Assembly (NCBI GenBank): GCA_020072785.1
Contig: JAIQGG010000010.1
Span: forward strand, 1 to 60,515
Direction of reading: 5' to 3'
Length of the DNA: 60,515 bases
From: Terriglobia bacterium
GTDB taxonomy: Bacteria > Acidobacteriota > Terriglobia > Acidiferrales > UBA7541
In this document: one piece after another, positions 29,001 to 39,107 of the stretch
Position numbering within the stretch: the stretch's first letter is position 1
How the letters are laid out: every line of letters starts with the position of its first letter
Notes under the pieces: model-generated
What the model was told of the DNA's origin: nothing
What the model saw: the letters and a program-made list of their open reading frames with translations, nothing else
The model's database searches: none
Made by a program: the position numbers and the translations under genes

Positions 29001-29032
29001 GCCGCGGCCAGGTGGCCGTCAGTCACCCCTAA
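26018..29032 (+). CDS. Large HEAT-repeat-like protein with Gly-rich linker and PilZ-like C-terminus
   Basis: 1,004 residues from ATG 26018 (MSADTRATARSFVRSLN); an in-frame start at 25934 would add 28 unlikely residues. Three parts: an N-terminal helical domain (1-185), a very Gly/Ser-rich linker (about 190-300), and a long helical region with alpha-solenoid character (about 310-870; for example CIPKLLELVAAEGTPGYVRLKAIEALGRL). The end (about 880-1000) opens with RQRRYARLRLS and has NLGGGLGTSE, which looks like a degenerate PilZ fold; PilZ domains bind cyclic-di-GMP, but the RxxxR/DxSxxG residues are not all present. Function unknown, perhaps signalling or motility. Starts its own unit ahead of secA. 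Confidence 0.8.
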   Translation: MSADTRATARSFVRSLNILLKFARLYEFGHARTTAQFDTTWRELHTALQESGGSGILLGSSGNQILIDGEPLGGAAAERSFAQLLSSAGIASIHFAPSVTQAQFARFVRAFPTGHSKPQALAEQLKATLAGDTSIRLNEIRFVAEDASTPGVTAAAQLTAKVLGAAGDKFKDFLEDPQKMLQLLLAAEGSRAPGSGAASGPGGGGGTGGAGWGGGGSGNLWDAGQGGGGSGAGGSGQPGGGEGVGTGSGLSSGTGSGFGAGGTGAGPGGSGTGVGAGPGGSGSGIASGGPGGGAGAGSSGGDVRRHGKWLAASALLRGSPAAAGGPAALPGGPGGFSVAEDDVRSMLSLFAQLGRSHKDPDAKADLPNFQSRLSAMPVRAQVTLQQALAGLAAQAPTDKPDKPMLLRLAEHIAIRFALDSYERGELRVNAVKQMLDRMNQEITGLRKILGQHEEVMAGAGLQVQSYTELLDQEFWEQVPEENKREVLASDEAWCVPPRNVRAFLEEVVKRGELKTVNEILLKYCACIALPAPEARRTTAIGLSELAALYGSGDGSALIEAIRRLGLQLAVEREPDLQTMISAAFVRLSQEAAGKRCYPAMQQALASLEVVEAQRPGTLQSLRPRIGSEERLPEFVEEALRDGRLPDGLLEILCQMPQAALRYVTSRFGRSGFREDCELLAEIVRGLGETSAYNLLESLKTAPAVEAVETVGLLSQLEPEAVGKVLPVRLAQWPRTAHDRVVRQLSAAPAEHRAHQLVALFDALDPLIQPSALDEMGMTGRAECIPKLLELVAAEGTPGYVRLKAIEALGRLRAQAASAPLLQILDSRQVWRWVHAMELRIAAAQALLRIDPVIAMQRLAGGGLERKDLTFEPIDPEPGSTVIRQRRYARLRLSRSLAALTTNLRENFKIAVAELNLGGGLGTSERHLAPGTLLALKFSSGVRSIKAQAVVRGARPQTLAFEFVEIDLEERLRLRKLLLESGSTPLAANVGNRSHRRGQVAVSHP

Positions 29033-29110
29033 TCCCGGGGCCCAGCCACTCTTGCGCCCCGGACCCGCCCGGATCTGGCAACCGCCGGCATTCCCACCCT
29101 GCGGCATTTC

Positions 29111-29140
29111 TTGGCGCAAGTACTGGCAACCAGTTAGAAT
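29111..29140 (+). promoter_or_regulatory. Possible sigma-70-type promoter for secA
   Basis: TTGGCG (29111-29116), an 18-bp spacer, TAGAAT (29135-29140). It lies about 130 nt before secA in the 240-base spacer. The match is moderate. Confidence 0.4.
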
Positions 29141-29272
29141 AATAGTTTACGCGTGTCTCGCCGGACGTAGCGGGTGCGCGCGGCAGTGCGAGCGGGCGCG
29201 TCCCCTCGGCCGGCGGCCGGGACGCGCGGCGGGCCCTCGAAAATCACCGGCGGGAAACGGCGAAGCGAATTC

Positions 29273-32239
<2,967 letters not shown>

Positions 32240-32382
32240 TTTGGCCGGACCAGGCGGTCTCCCAACTTCGTCGGGATAAATTCCGCCCGCCTCACACCTG
32301 ATTCCGCCATTCCGAGTCCCGCCAGGAGCGGTGTAAGCTCCGCGAGGAATTTCCCTACGTTTGATCAGGAGAGCTTGAACAT

Positions 32383-33222
32383 ATGCCCCCAGCACCGATG
32401 CCGCAGCAGCAGGAAAAAATGCCCATCCCGGGCGTGAAGAATCTTGTCGCCGTGGCCAGCGGCAAAGGCGGCGTGGGCAAAACCACCGTCGCCGTGAACC
32501 TCGCCTTGGCCCTCACCCAGCTCGGCTACCGCGTCGGCCTGCTCGATGCCGACGTCTACGGCCCTAACGTGCCGCTGATGCTCGGCTCCACCGCCGAGCC
32601 CCGCGCCACCGAAGACCGCAAGATCTTTCCCGTCGAAGCCCAGGGCATAAAGATGATCTCCATGGGCCTGCTCAGCCCCGGCGACCGCCCCATGATTTGG
32701 CGCGGCCCGATGCTGCACAGCGTCATCCAGCAGTTCCTGCGCAGCGTGCAGTGGGGCGAGCTGGACTACCTCATCGTGGATCTCCCCCCGGGCACCGGCG
32801 ACGTGCAGTTGACGCTGATCCAGACCGTGCCGGTCACCGGCGCCGTGGTCGTGACCACCCCGTCGGTCGTGGCCCTGGCCGACGTCCGCAAAGCCATTGA
32901 GATGTTCCGCCAGGTCAATGTGGAAGTTCTCGGCGTGGTCGAGAACATGAGCGCGTTCATCTGCCCGCATTGCCAGAAACCTGTGGACATCTTCGGCCAT
33001 GGCGAGGGCGCGCGCACGGCGCTGGCCTACGGCGTCCCGGTCCTCGGCGAAATCGAGGTCGATCCGCGCATCCGCATCGGCGGCGATACCGGCCAGCCTG
33101 TCGCGGCTGCCGGCGAAGCCGGCCCCGCTGCGAAGAGTCTCTACGCCATGGCCCGCGCCGTCGTGGCACGCCTCGAAGCTGTCAGCGCCGCCGCCGCCGG
33201 CCCCCAGATCCAGATCGACTGA
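32383..33222 (+). CDS. mrp: Mrp/ApbC-type Fe-S cluster carrier ATPase
   Basis: 279 residues. Deviant Walker A SGKGGVGKTTVAVNLA at about 24-39, LDADVYGPNVP, the DLPPGTGD block, and the CPHC motif (about residue 190) that binds a bridging Fe-S cluster in the dimer. Loads clusters onto apo-enzymes. It lacks the N-terminal DUF59 domain found in many homologues. ATG 32383 has aggaga upstream. Separate from secA by 143 nt. Confidence 0.92.
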   Translation: MPPAPMPQQQEKMPIPGVKNLVAVASGKGGVGKTTVAVNLALALTQLGYRVGLLDADVYGPNVPLMLGSTAEPRATEDRKIFPVEAQGIKMISMGLLSPGDRPMIWRGPMLHSVIQQFLRSVQWGELDYLIVDLPPGTGDVQLTLIQTVPVTGAVVVTTPSVVALADVRKAIEMFRQVNVEVLGVVENMSAFICPHCQKPVDIFGHGEGARTALAYGVPVLGEIEVDPRIRIGGDTGQPVAAAGEAGPAAKSLYAMARAVVARLEAVSAAAAGPQIQID

Positions 33223-33309
33223 GCACTTCTGGAGTGTGCTCCGCAATGCTCTTAATCTTCGCCCGGAACATTCCTGTCTGGAATTTCGTTCCTACACGGA
33301 GAGGTTATT

Positions 33310-34860
33310 GTGGAAACTGAGCGAACGCCCGGCGGGTCCCGCCGCGGAGAAGCGGCGCTTCTCGGTGGGCTCTCTCTTGCGCTGTTTTTTCTGCACATGC
33401 TTGTCAACGGCCGCTATGGCTACTTCGTGGACGAGCTCTACTACCTTGCCTGCAGCCATCATCTCGCTTGGGGGTACGTCGACCAGGCCCCGCTGATCGC
33501 CGTGATCACCTGGCTCGAGCGCGTCACGCTCGGCGATTCGCTCCACGCGCTGCGGTTTCTGCCGGCGCTGGCCGCTGGGTTGAAGGTGCTCCTTGCCGGC
33601 CTGATCGCAAAGGAACTCGGCGCGCGGCGCTACGCGATGACTCTCGCCTGCGTGGCCGTGATCTTCGCTCCGCTCTATCTTGGCCTCGATTCTCTCCTCA
33701 CGATGAACGTCTTTGAGCCCTGCTTCTGGATGGCCTGCGCGCTCGTTGTTTTGAAAATCTTCAATGGTGCGAGCCCGAAGCTCTGGCTGCTGTTTGGCGT
33801 GGTTGCCGGCATGGGCTTGCAGAACAAGCACTCCATGCTCTTCTTCGGTTTTGGTTTGTTTGTCGGCTTGTTGCTGACGAAGCAGAGGCGTCACCTTGCA
33901 CAGCCGTGGATCTGGCTCGGGGGGTTGATTGCCCTGCTGATCTTTTTGCCGAATCTTGTCTGGGAGATTCACCGGCATTTCCCGACGATCGAACTGCTGC
34001 AAAACATCCAAAAAAGCGGGCGCAACACGGAGCTCGGCGTGATCGGCTTTCTGCTGGCGCAGCTTTTTGCCATGCACCCGCTCGCTGCGCCGCTCTGGAT
34101 TGCCGGGTTGTGGCGTCTCTTGCGGGATCGCGAAGGCCGGGGCATCCGCGTCCTGGGCATCACTTACGTGGTGATCCTGGTCTGCATGCTGGCGCTGCAC
34201 GGACGCATCTATTATTTGGCGCCGGCCTATCCCATGCTGTTTGCGGCCGGTGCCATGGCCTTCCAGGAATGGGCCGAGCGGCACTCCTGGAACTGGCTGA
34301 AGCCCGCGTATATCGCGGTGCTCGCGGTGACGGCCGCAATCCTCGCGCCGTTCTTTTATTTTCCGATGCTCAGCGTGCCGCAATACATCGCGTATTCGAA
34401 ATTCATGCACCTGGCTCCTGTCAAGATCGAAAATCACAAGCAGGGGCCCCTGCCGCAGCTCTATGCCGATCAGTTTGGCTGGAAGGAGATGGCGCAAGTC
34501 GTGGCTAACGCCTACTTCAACTTGCCGCCGGAAGAGCGCAAGAGCTGCGCGATCTTTGCCCAGAACTATGGCCAAGCCGGCGCGATCGATTTCTTCGGCG
34601 CGAAAATGGGCCTGCCAAACGCTATCTCCGGTCATCAGAGTTACTACTACTGGGGTTCGCGCGGCTATACCGGCGAATGCATGATCGTGATGGACGACAC
34701 GTACGCGACGTTGTCGCAGGAATTCGAAAGCGTTGAGAAGGTCGGCTCCGTCTATCACCCGCTCTCCATGCCCTACCAGCATTTCGACGTGTATCTGTGC
34801 CGCCGGCCGAAGTTCGGGACCCTCCAACAGCTGTGGCCGCGTTTGAAGCGCTGGGACTAG
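33310..34860 (+). CDS. Membrane glycosyltransferase, GT39/ArnT-like
   Basis: 516 residues from GTG 33310 (gagagg upstream). About 10-12 hydrophobic segments; the first periplasmic loop has YFVDELYYLACSHHLAWGYVDQAPL, whose acidic residue matches the catalytic Asp/Glu of the PMT_2 family. Such enzymes move sugars from polyprenyl-phosphate carriers to lipids or proteins on the periplasmic side. Donor and acceptor cannot be told. Co-directional with its neighbours, but with its own spacing. Confidence 0.85.
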   Translation: METERTPGGSRRGEAALLGGLSLALFFLHMLVNGRYGYFVDELYYLACSHHLAWGYVDQAPLIAVITWLERVTLGDSLHALRFLPALAAGLKVLLAGLIAKELGARRYAMTLACVAVIFAPLYLGLDSLLTMNVFEPCFWMACALVVLKIFNGASPKLWLLFGVVAGMGLQNKHSMLFFGFGLFVGLLLTKQRRHLAQPWIWLGGLIALLIFLPNLVWEIHRHFPTIELLQNIQKSGRNTELGVIGFLLAQLFAMHPLAAPLWIAGLWRLLRDREGRGIRVLGITYVVILVCMLALHGRIYYLAPAYPMLFAAGAMAFQEWAERHSWNWLKPAYIAVLAVTAAILAPFFYFPMLSVPQYIAYSKFMHLAPVKIENHKQGPLPQLYADQFGWKEMAQVVANAYFNLPPEERKSCAIFAQNYGQAGAIDFFGAKMGLPNAISGHQSYYYWGSRGYTGECMIVMDDTYATLSQEFESVEKVGSVYHPLSMPYQHFDVYLCRRPKFGTLQQLWPRLKRWD

Positions 34861-34994
34861 GGCCGAGCGTAGCGCCTTCCTTGTCAGTTCGGGAGCCGGA
34901 TGTTATCTTGGCGTGGCTACGTGTGTGCACTTTTTGGGGTTCCGGCGCAGTACGCGATGGGTCCACGTATGTGCCGAGGAATCAAGGAAATAGC

Positions 34995-35513
34995 ATGATT
35001 CGACCGTATCGTGGCAAGCACCCGCAGATCGCCGCCTCCGTCTTTGTCCACCCCACCGCGGTGATCATCGGCGACGTGACCATTGGCGAAGACTCCAGCG
35101 TCTGGCCCAACGTGGTCATCCGCGGCGACGTGGACTCTATCCGCATCGGCGCGCGCACCAGCGTGCAGGACGCTTCCGTTCTGCACGTCATGCGCGACGA
35201 GTACGAACTCATTCTGGGCGACGACGTGACCATCGGCCACGGCGTGATGCTGCACGGCTGCACCATCGAGCCCTGCTGCCTCATCGGCATCGGCGCCATC
35301 GTTCTCAATGGCGCCAAGATCGGCACCGGCAGCATCGTCGCCGCCGGCTCGCTGATTCCCGAGCGCACCGTCATCCCTCCGGGCAGCCTGGTCATGGGCG
35401 CGCCCGGCAAGGTCAAACGCACGCTCACCGAGAGCGAAAAAGCTACGATCGCGCAGCACGCCCAGCGCTACGTCGGGTACGCCAAGATCTATCGCCAGGA
35501 GTCAGCCGAGTGA
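34995..35513 (+). CDS. Gamma-carbonic-anhydrase-like left-handed beta-helix protein
   Basis: 172 residues from ATG 34995, preceded by aaggaaatagc. Hexapeptide repeats fill residues 15-145 (VFVHPTAVIIGDVTIGEDSSVWPNV onwards). Three His (in VLHV, IGHG and MLHGC) are placed as the zinc ligands of the family, and the helix closes with MGAPGKVKR. Related proteins (PaaY, YrdA, CaiE) form trimers with thioesterase or carbonic anhydrase activity, so the reaction is not certain. A strong terminator follows. Confidence 0.9.
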   Translation: MIRPYRGKHPQIAASVFVHPTAVIIGDVTIGEDSSVWPNVVIRGDVDSIRIGARTSVQDASVLHVMRDEYELILGDDVTIGHGVMLHGCTIEPCCLIGIGAIVLNGAKIGTGSIVAAGSLIPERTVIPPGSLVMGAPGKVKRTLTESEKATIAQHAQRYVGYAKIYRQESAE

Positions 35514-35574
35514 GCGAAACTCTCTTGTCAGCTCGACTTCTCCTCACCGTCATTCCGAGCGAAGCGCGGGTTTT

Positions 35575-35607
35575 GCGCTCCGAACAGGTTTACGGAGCGC
35601 GTTTTTT
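35575..35607 (+). terminator. Intrinsic terminator between the gamma-CA-like gene and hisS
   Basis: An 8-bp stem (35575-35582 with 35593-35600, 10-base loop) followed by GTTTTTT. A second 7-bp inverted repeat (CGTTCCG/CGGAACG) follows without a T-run. Confidence 0.8.
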
Positions 35608-35653
35608 GCGTTCCGGATGGGTTTGCGGAACGAGGAATCTCTCTTAGTCTTTT

Positions 35654-36922
35654 ATGGCGACCAAGACCAAATTTCAAGCCATCCGCGGCACGCGCGATCT
35701 CCTCCCCCCGGAGACCGCGCTGTGGAACCGCGTCGAACAGACCGCTCATGCGGTTTTCAGCACGTTCGGCTTCGGCGAAATCCGCGTTCCGATTTTCGAG
35801 CAAACGGACCTCTTCGCCCGCTCCATCGGACTCGACACCGATGTCGTCTCCAAGGAGATGTACTCGTTCGCGGACCGCGATGAGACCAGTGTGAGCCTGC
35901 GCCCCGAAGCCACCGCCAGCGTCTGCCGCGCCTACATCGAGCACGGCATGCACGCGCTGCCCGCTCCCGTGAAACTGTACTACCTGGGGCCGATGTTCCG
36001 CCGCGAGCGCCCGCAGAAGGGCCGCTACCGCCAGTTCTACCAGATCGGCGCGGAAGTTCTCGGCGGCAGCGACGCTCCCGCGATTGACGCCGAAGTGATC
36101 GAAATGGTTATGGTCTTCTTCGCCAGGCTGGGCCTCGAAGGCGCAAAGCTGCACCTCAACTCCATCGGCTGCCGCGACTGCCGCCCCAAGTACGTCGAGC
36201 TGCTGCGCGCGGAGCTTTCCAAAGTCAAAGAAAAACTCGGCCCGGATAGCCAGCGGCGCATCGAAACCAACCCCCTGCGTGTCCTCGATTCCAAGCTCGA
36301 GAGCGAGCAGGCCCTCATCGCCGCGCTGCCGCGCATCGCCGCGCACCTCTGCGACGCCTGCGCGAAACACTACGCCGCGGTGAAGCGGGAACTCGATCTG
36401 CGCGGCGTCGCTTTCGAGGAAAACTGGCGCCTCGTGCGCGGCCTCGACTACTACATGCGCACCACCTTCGAAATCATCGCTCCGGGCCTGGGTTCGCAGA
36501 ACGCCGTCTGCGGCGGCGGGCGCTACGACGGCTTGGTCGAGCTGCTCGGCGGCCATCCCACCAAGGGCATCGGCTTCGCCATCGGCGAGGACCGCCTGAT
36601 CCTTTCCCTGCAGGAGAGCGGCAAGGCCCCGGCTGTGTGCGGCCGCGACGTCTACATCGCCTGGATGGGCGAAAAAGCCTATGCTACGGCGGTGCGCGCG
36701 GCCAAGCTTTTGCGCGAGGCCGGCTGCTCGGTCGAGCTGCCCGGCACGGAGCAGAAATTCGGCAAGGCCCTGGGCCACGCGGACAAGCTCGGCGCGAAGT
36801 ATGCTTTGATCCTAGGCGAGGACGAAGTCTCGAGCGGCCAGTGGACGCTCAAGACCCTCGCCGACGGCACGCAGCGCAAGTTGAGCGAAGCGGAAGTGGT
36901 CACGGCGATCCCCGCGAAATAG
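35654..36922 (+). CDS. hisS: Histidyl-tRNA synthetase
   Basis: 422 residues, class II. Motifs: FQAIRGTRDLLPPE near the start, SLRPEATASVCRAYIEHG (motif 2 region), YYLGPMFRRERPQKGRYRQFYQ, the His-binding RGLDYYMRTTFE, and GGRYDGLVELLGG. The C-terminal anticodon-binding domain has VYIAWMGEKAYATAVRAAKLLREAG. It charges tRNA-His. Followed by aspS at 124 nt, a pairing common in bacteria. Confidence 0.97.
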   Translation: MATKTKFQAIRGTRDLLPPETALWNRVEQTAHAVFSTFGFGEIRVPIFEQTDLFARSIGLDTDVVSKEMYSFADRDETSVSLRPEATASVCRAYIEHGMHALPAPVKLYYLGPMFRRERPQKGRYRQFYQIGAEVLGGSDAPAIDAEVIEMVMVFFARLGLEGAKLHLNSIGCRDCRPKYVELLRAELSKVKEKLGPDSQRRIETNPLRVLDSKLESEQALIAALPRIAAHLCDACAKHYAAVKRELDLRGVAFEENWRLVRGLDYYMRTTFEIIAPGLGSQNAVCGGGRYDGLVELLGGHPTKGIGFAIGEDRLILSLQESGKAPAVCGRDVYIAWMGEKAYATAVRAAKLLREAGCSVELPGTEQKFGKALGHADKLGAKYALILGEDEVSSGQWTLKTLADGTQRKLSEAEVVTAIPAK

Positions 36923-37045
36923 GCAATTGGCCTTGGTAGCACAGGCGGAACTTGTCCCGACTCGGTCGGGAGCCTATGCAGCGTACACTCAGGCACGGCG
37001 CAAAGCGCACAAGCTTCAGCCCGTGCAACTAGAGGAGAGAACGAC

Positions 37046-38827
37046 TTGCTCGACTTTCTGGGTAATCTGAAACGTACACACTACTGCGGCGAACTGCGCG
37101 CGGCTGACGACGGCCGCGACGTCATCGTCATGGGCTGGGTGGCGCGCCGCCGCGACCTCGGCAATCTGCTCTTTCTCGACCTGCGCGACCGCGCCGGCAT
37201 CGTCCAGGTGGTCTTCAACAAGGAGACCCAGCCCGCGGCCCACGCCAAGGCCGAGCAGGCCCGCTCGGAATTCGTCGTCGCCGTCGAAGGCAAGATCATC
37301 CGCCGCCAGAAGGCCAACCCCGACCTGGCCACCGGCGAAGTCGAAATCATCGCCGGCAAACTGCACATCCTGAACAACGCCAAGACCCCGCCCTTCCCCA
37401 TCGAGGAAGAGATCAACGCCACCGAAGAAACGCGCCTGCGCTTCCGCTATCTCGACCTGCGCCGGCCCAAGCCGCACCGCAACCTCGCGCTGCGCCACAA
37501 GGTCATCCTCGAAATCCGCAAGGTCATGGACGAGCTGGGCTTCCTCGAAGTCGAAACGCCCATGCTCACGCGCTCCACTCCCGAAGGCGCGCGCGACTAC
37601 CTCGTGCCCAGCCGCGTGCACCATGGCCAGTTCTACGCCCTCCCGCAGTCCCCGCAGATCTTCAAGCAGATTCTGATGATCGGCGGCCTCGACCGCTACT
37701 TCCAGATCGTCAAGTGCTTCCGCGATGAGGACCTGCGCGCCGACCGCCAGCCGGAGTTCACCCAGCTCGACGTGGAGATGTCCTTCCCCCGCCAAGAAGA
37801 CATCTTCGGCGTGATCGAAGCCGTGATGGTGCGCGCCTGCGCCGTGGCCGGAATCAAAGCCCAGGCGCCCTTCCCGCACATGCTCTACAAGGACGCCATC
37901 CGCAGATACGGCAGCGACAAGCCGGACCTGCGCTTCGGCATGGAGCTGCACGAGGTCACGGACTGCTTCCCGCCCGAAGCCAAGGCCAAGCTGCAGATCG
38001 AAGGCAGCGTCTTCGCCCTCGCCGCGCCCGGCGCGGCTGGCTATTCCCGCAAGCAGCTCGACGAGCTGGTGGAAAAGGCCAAATCCAGCGGCGCGCGCGG
38101 CGCTTATTTCGTGAAGCTCGCGCCCGAGGGCGTCACCTCCACGGTCGAAAAACTGATCGGTGCGGACAACGTGAAAAAGCTCGCCGCGGCCTGCGGCGCG
38201 AAGACCGGCGACCTCGTCGTCGCCGTCTCCGCCAAGGAGCAGATCAAGGGCACGGAAGCCGCCGCGCTGGTCGCCGGGCAACTGCGCCTGCAGCTCGGCG
38301 AAGCGCTCGGCGTCATCGACAAATCTCAATGGAAATTCCTCTGGCTCACCGGCTTCCCGCTCTTTGATTGGAGCGAATCGGACAAGCGCTGGGTCAGCGC
38401 GCAGCATCCCTTCACCGGCATCGTGGACGAGGACCTGGACAAGCTCGAATCCGCGCCGTGGGAAGTGCGTTCCAAGGGCTACGACCTGGTGCTCAACGGC
38501 GTCGAGCTCGGCTCCGGCAGCATCCGCATCCACCGCCAGGACATTCAGGAGCGCCTCTTCCGCGCCTTAGGCCTCAGCGAGGAGCAGTTGCGCCGCCGCT
38601 TCGGCTTCTTCCTCGACGCCCTGACCTACGGCACGCCGCCCCACGGCGGCATCGCCCTGGGCATGGACCGCGTGGTCATGCTCCTCGCCGGCGAAAAATC
38701 GATCCGCGAAGTGGTGGCCTTCGCCAAAACCACCGCCGCCGTCGATCTCATGGCCGAGTCGCCCTCCGGCGTGGACAAAGATCAACTCGACCAATTGGGC
38801 ATCGCCATAAAGCCTGGCGATAAATGA
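37046..38827 (+). CDS. aspS: Aspartyl-tRNA synthetase
   Basis: 593 residues from TTG 37046, with agaggaga at a good distance and the family opening LKRTHYCGELRAADDG. OB-fold anticodon domain (1-110), class II core with RFRYLDLRRP, motif 2 FRDEDLRADRQPEFTQLD, a bacterial GAD insertion domain (about 300-400), and motif 3 GIALGMDRVVMLLAGE. Whether it also charges tRNA-Asn (non-discriminating) cannot be decided by eye; the gene for GatCAB or AsnRS is not in the window. Confidence 0.96.
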   Translation: MLDFLGNLKRTHYCGELRAADDGRDVIVMGWVARRRDLGNLLFLDLRDRAGIVQVVFNKETQPAAHAKAEQARSEFVVAVEGKIIRRQKANPDLATGEVEIIAGKLHILNNAKTPPFPIEEEINATEETRLRFRYLDLRRPKPHRNLALRHKVILEIRKVMDELGFLEVETPMLTRSTPEGARDYLVPSRVHHGQFYALPQSPQIFKQILMIGGLDRYFQIVKCFRDEDLRADRQPEFTQLDVEMSFPRQEDIFGVIEAVMVRACAVAGIKAQAPFPHMLYKDAIRRYGSDKPDLRFGMELHEVTDCFPPEAKAKLQIEGSVFALAAPGAAGYSRKQLDELVEKAKSSGARGAYFVKLAPEGVTSTVEKLIGADNVKKLAAACGAKTGDLVVAVSAKEQIKGTEAAALVAGQLRLQLGEALGVIDKSQWKFLWLTGFPLFDWSESDKRWVSAQHPFTGIVDEDLDKLESAPWEVRSKGYDLVLNGVELGSGSIRIHRQDIQERLFRALGLSEEQLRRRFGFFLDALTYGTPPHGGIALGMDRVVMLLAGEKSIREVVAFAKTTAAVDLMAESPSGVDKDQLDQLGIAIKPGDK

Positions 38828-38834
38828 CCGGGGG

Positions 38835-39035
38835 ATGCCGAATCTATCCCAATGGATCGAAGGTGTTTTGCGTTTCGGTGTTTTTCTGGCCGCATTCATT
38901 GTAATTGCCTGGCGGAGGAGAAAAAACAGGTTCTTATTCTATGTAGGGCTAGGCCTTGTGACCGCCTATGCTCTGATATTTATCTTTCTTTATTTTCTCT
39001 ATTTTCCTTATTTTAAAGATATTAGAGGGCGGTAA
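38835..39035 (+). CDS. Small two-helix membrane protein, unknown
   Basis: 66 residues. Two membrane helices (about 10-26 and 34-56) separated by a basic turn (AWRRRKNRF), and a short polar tail. Starts 8 nt after the aspS stop; ribosome-binding site is only the G-run just before ATG. The DNA is more A/T-rich than either neighbour. No family recognised; it could be a chance reading frame, though the hydrophobic pattern and location argue for a gene. Confidence 0.5.
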   Translation: MPNLSQWIEGVLRFGVFLAAFIVIAWRRRKNRFLFYVGLGLVTAYALIFIFLYFLYFPYFKDIRGR

Positions 39036-39107
39036 AGCTGGAAGAAACCGCGCAGTCCCCGGTTTCTTGATGACGAACGATGCCGGAGACGAGAGAATAA
39101 GCTGCAA

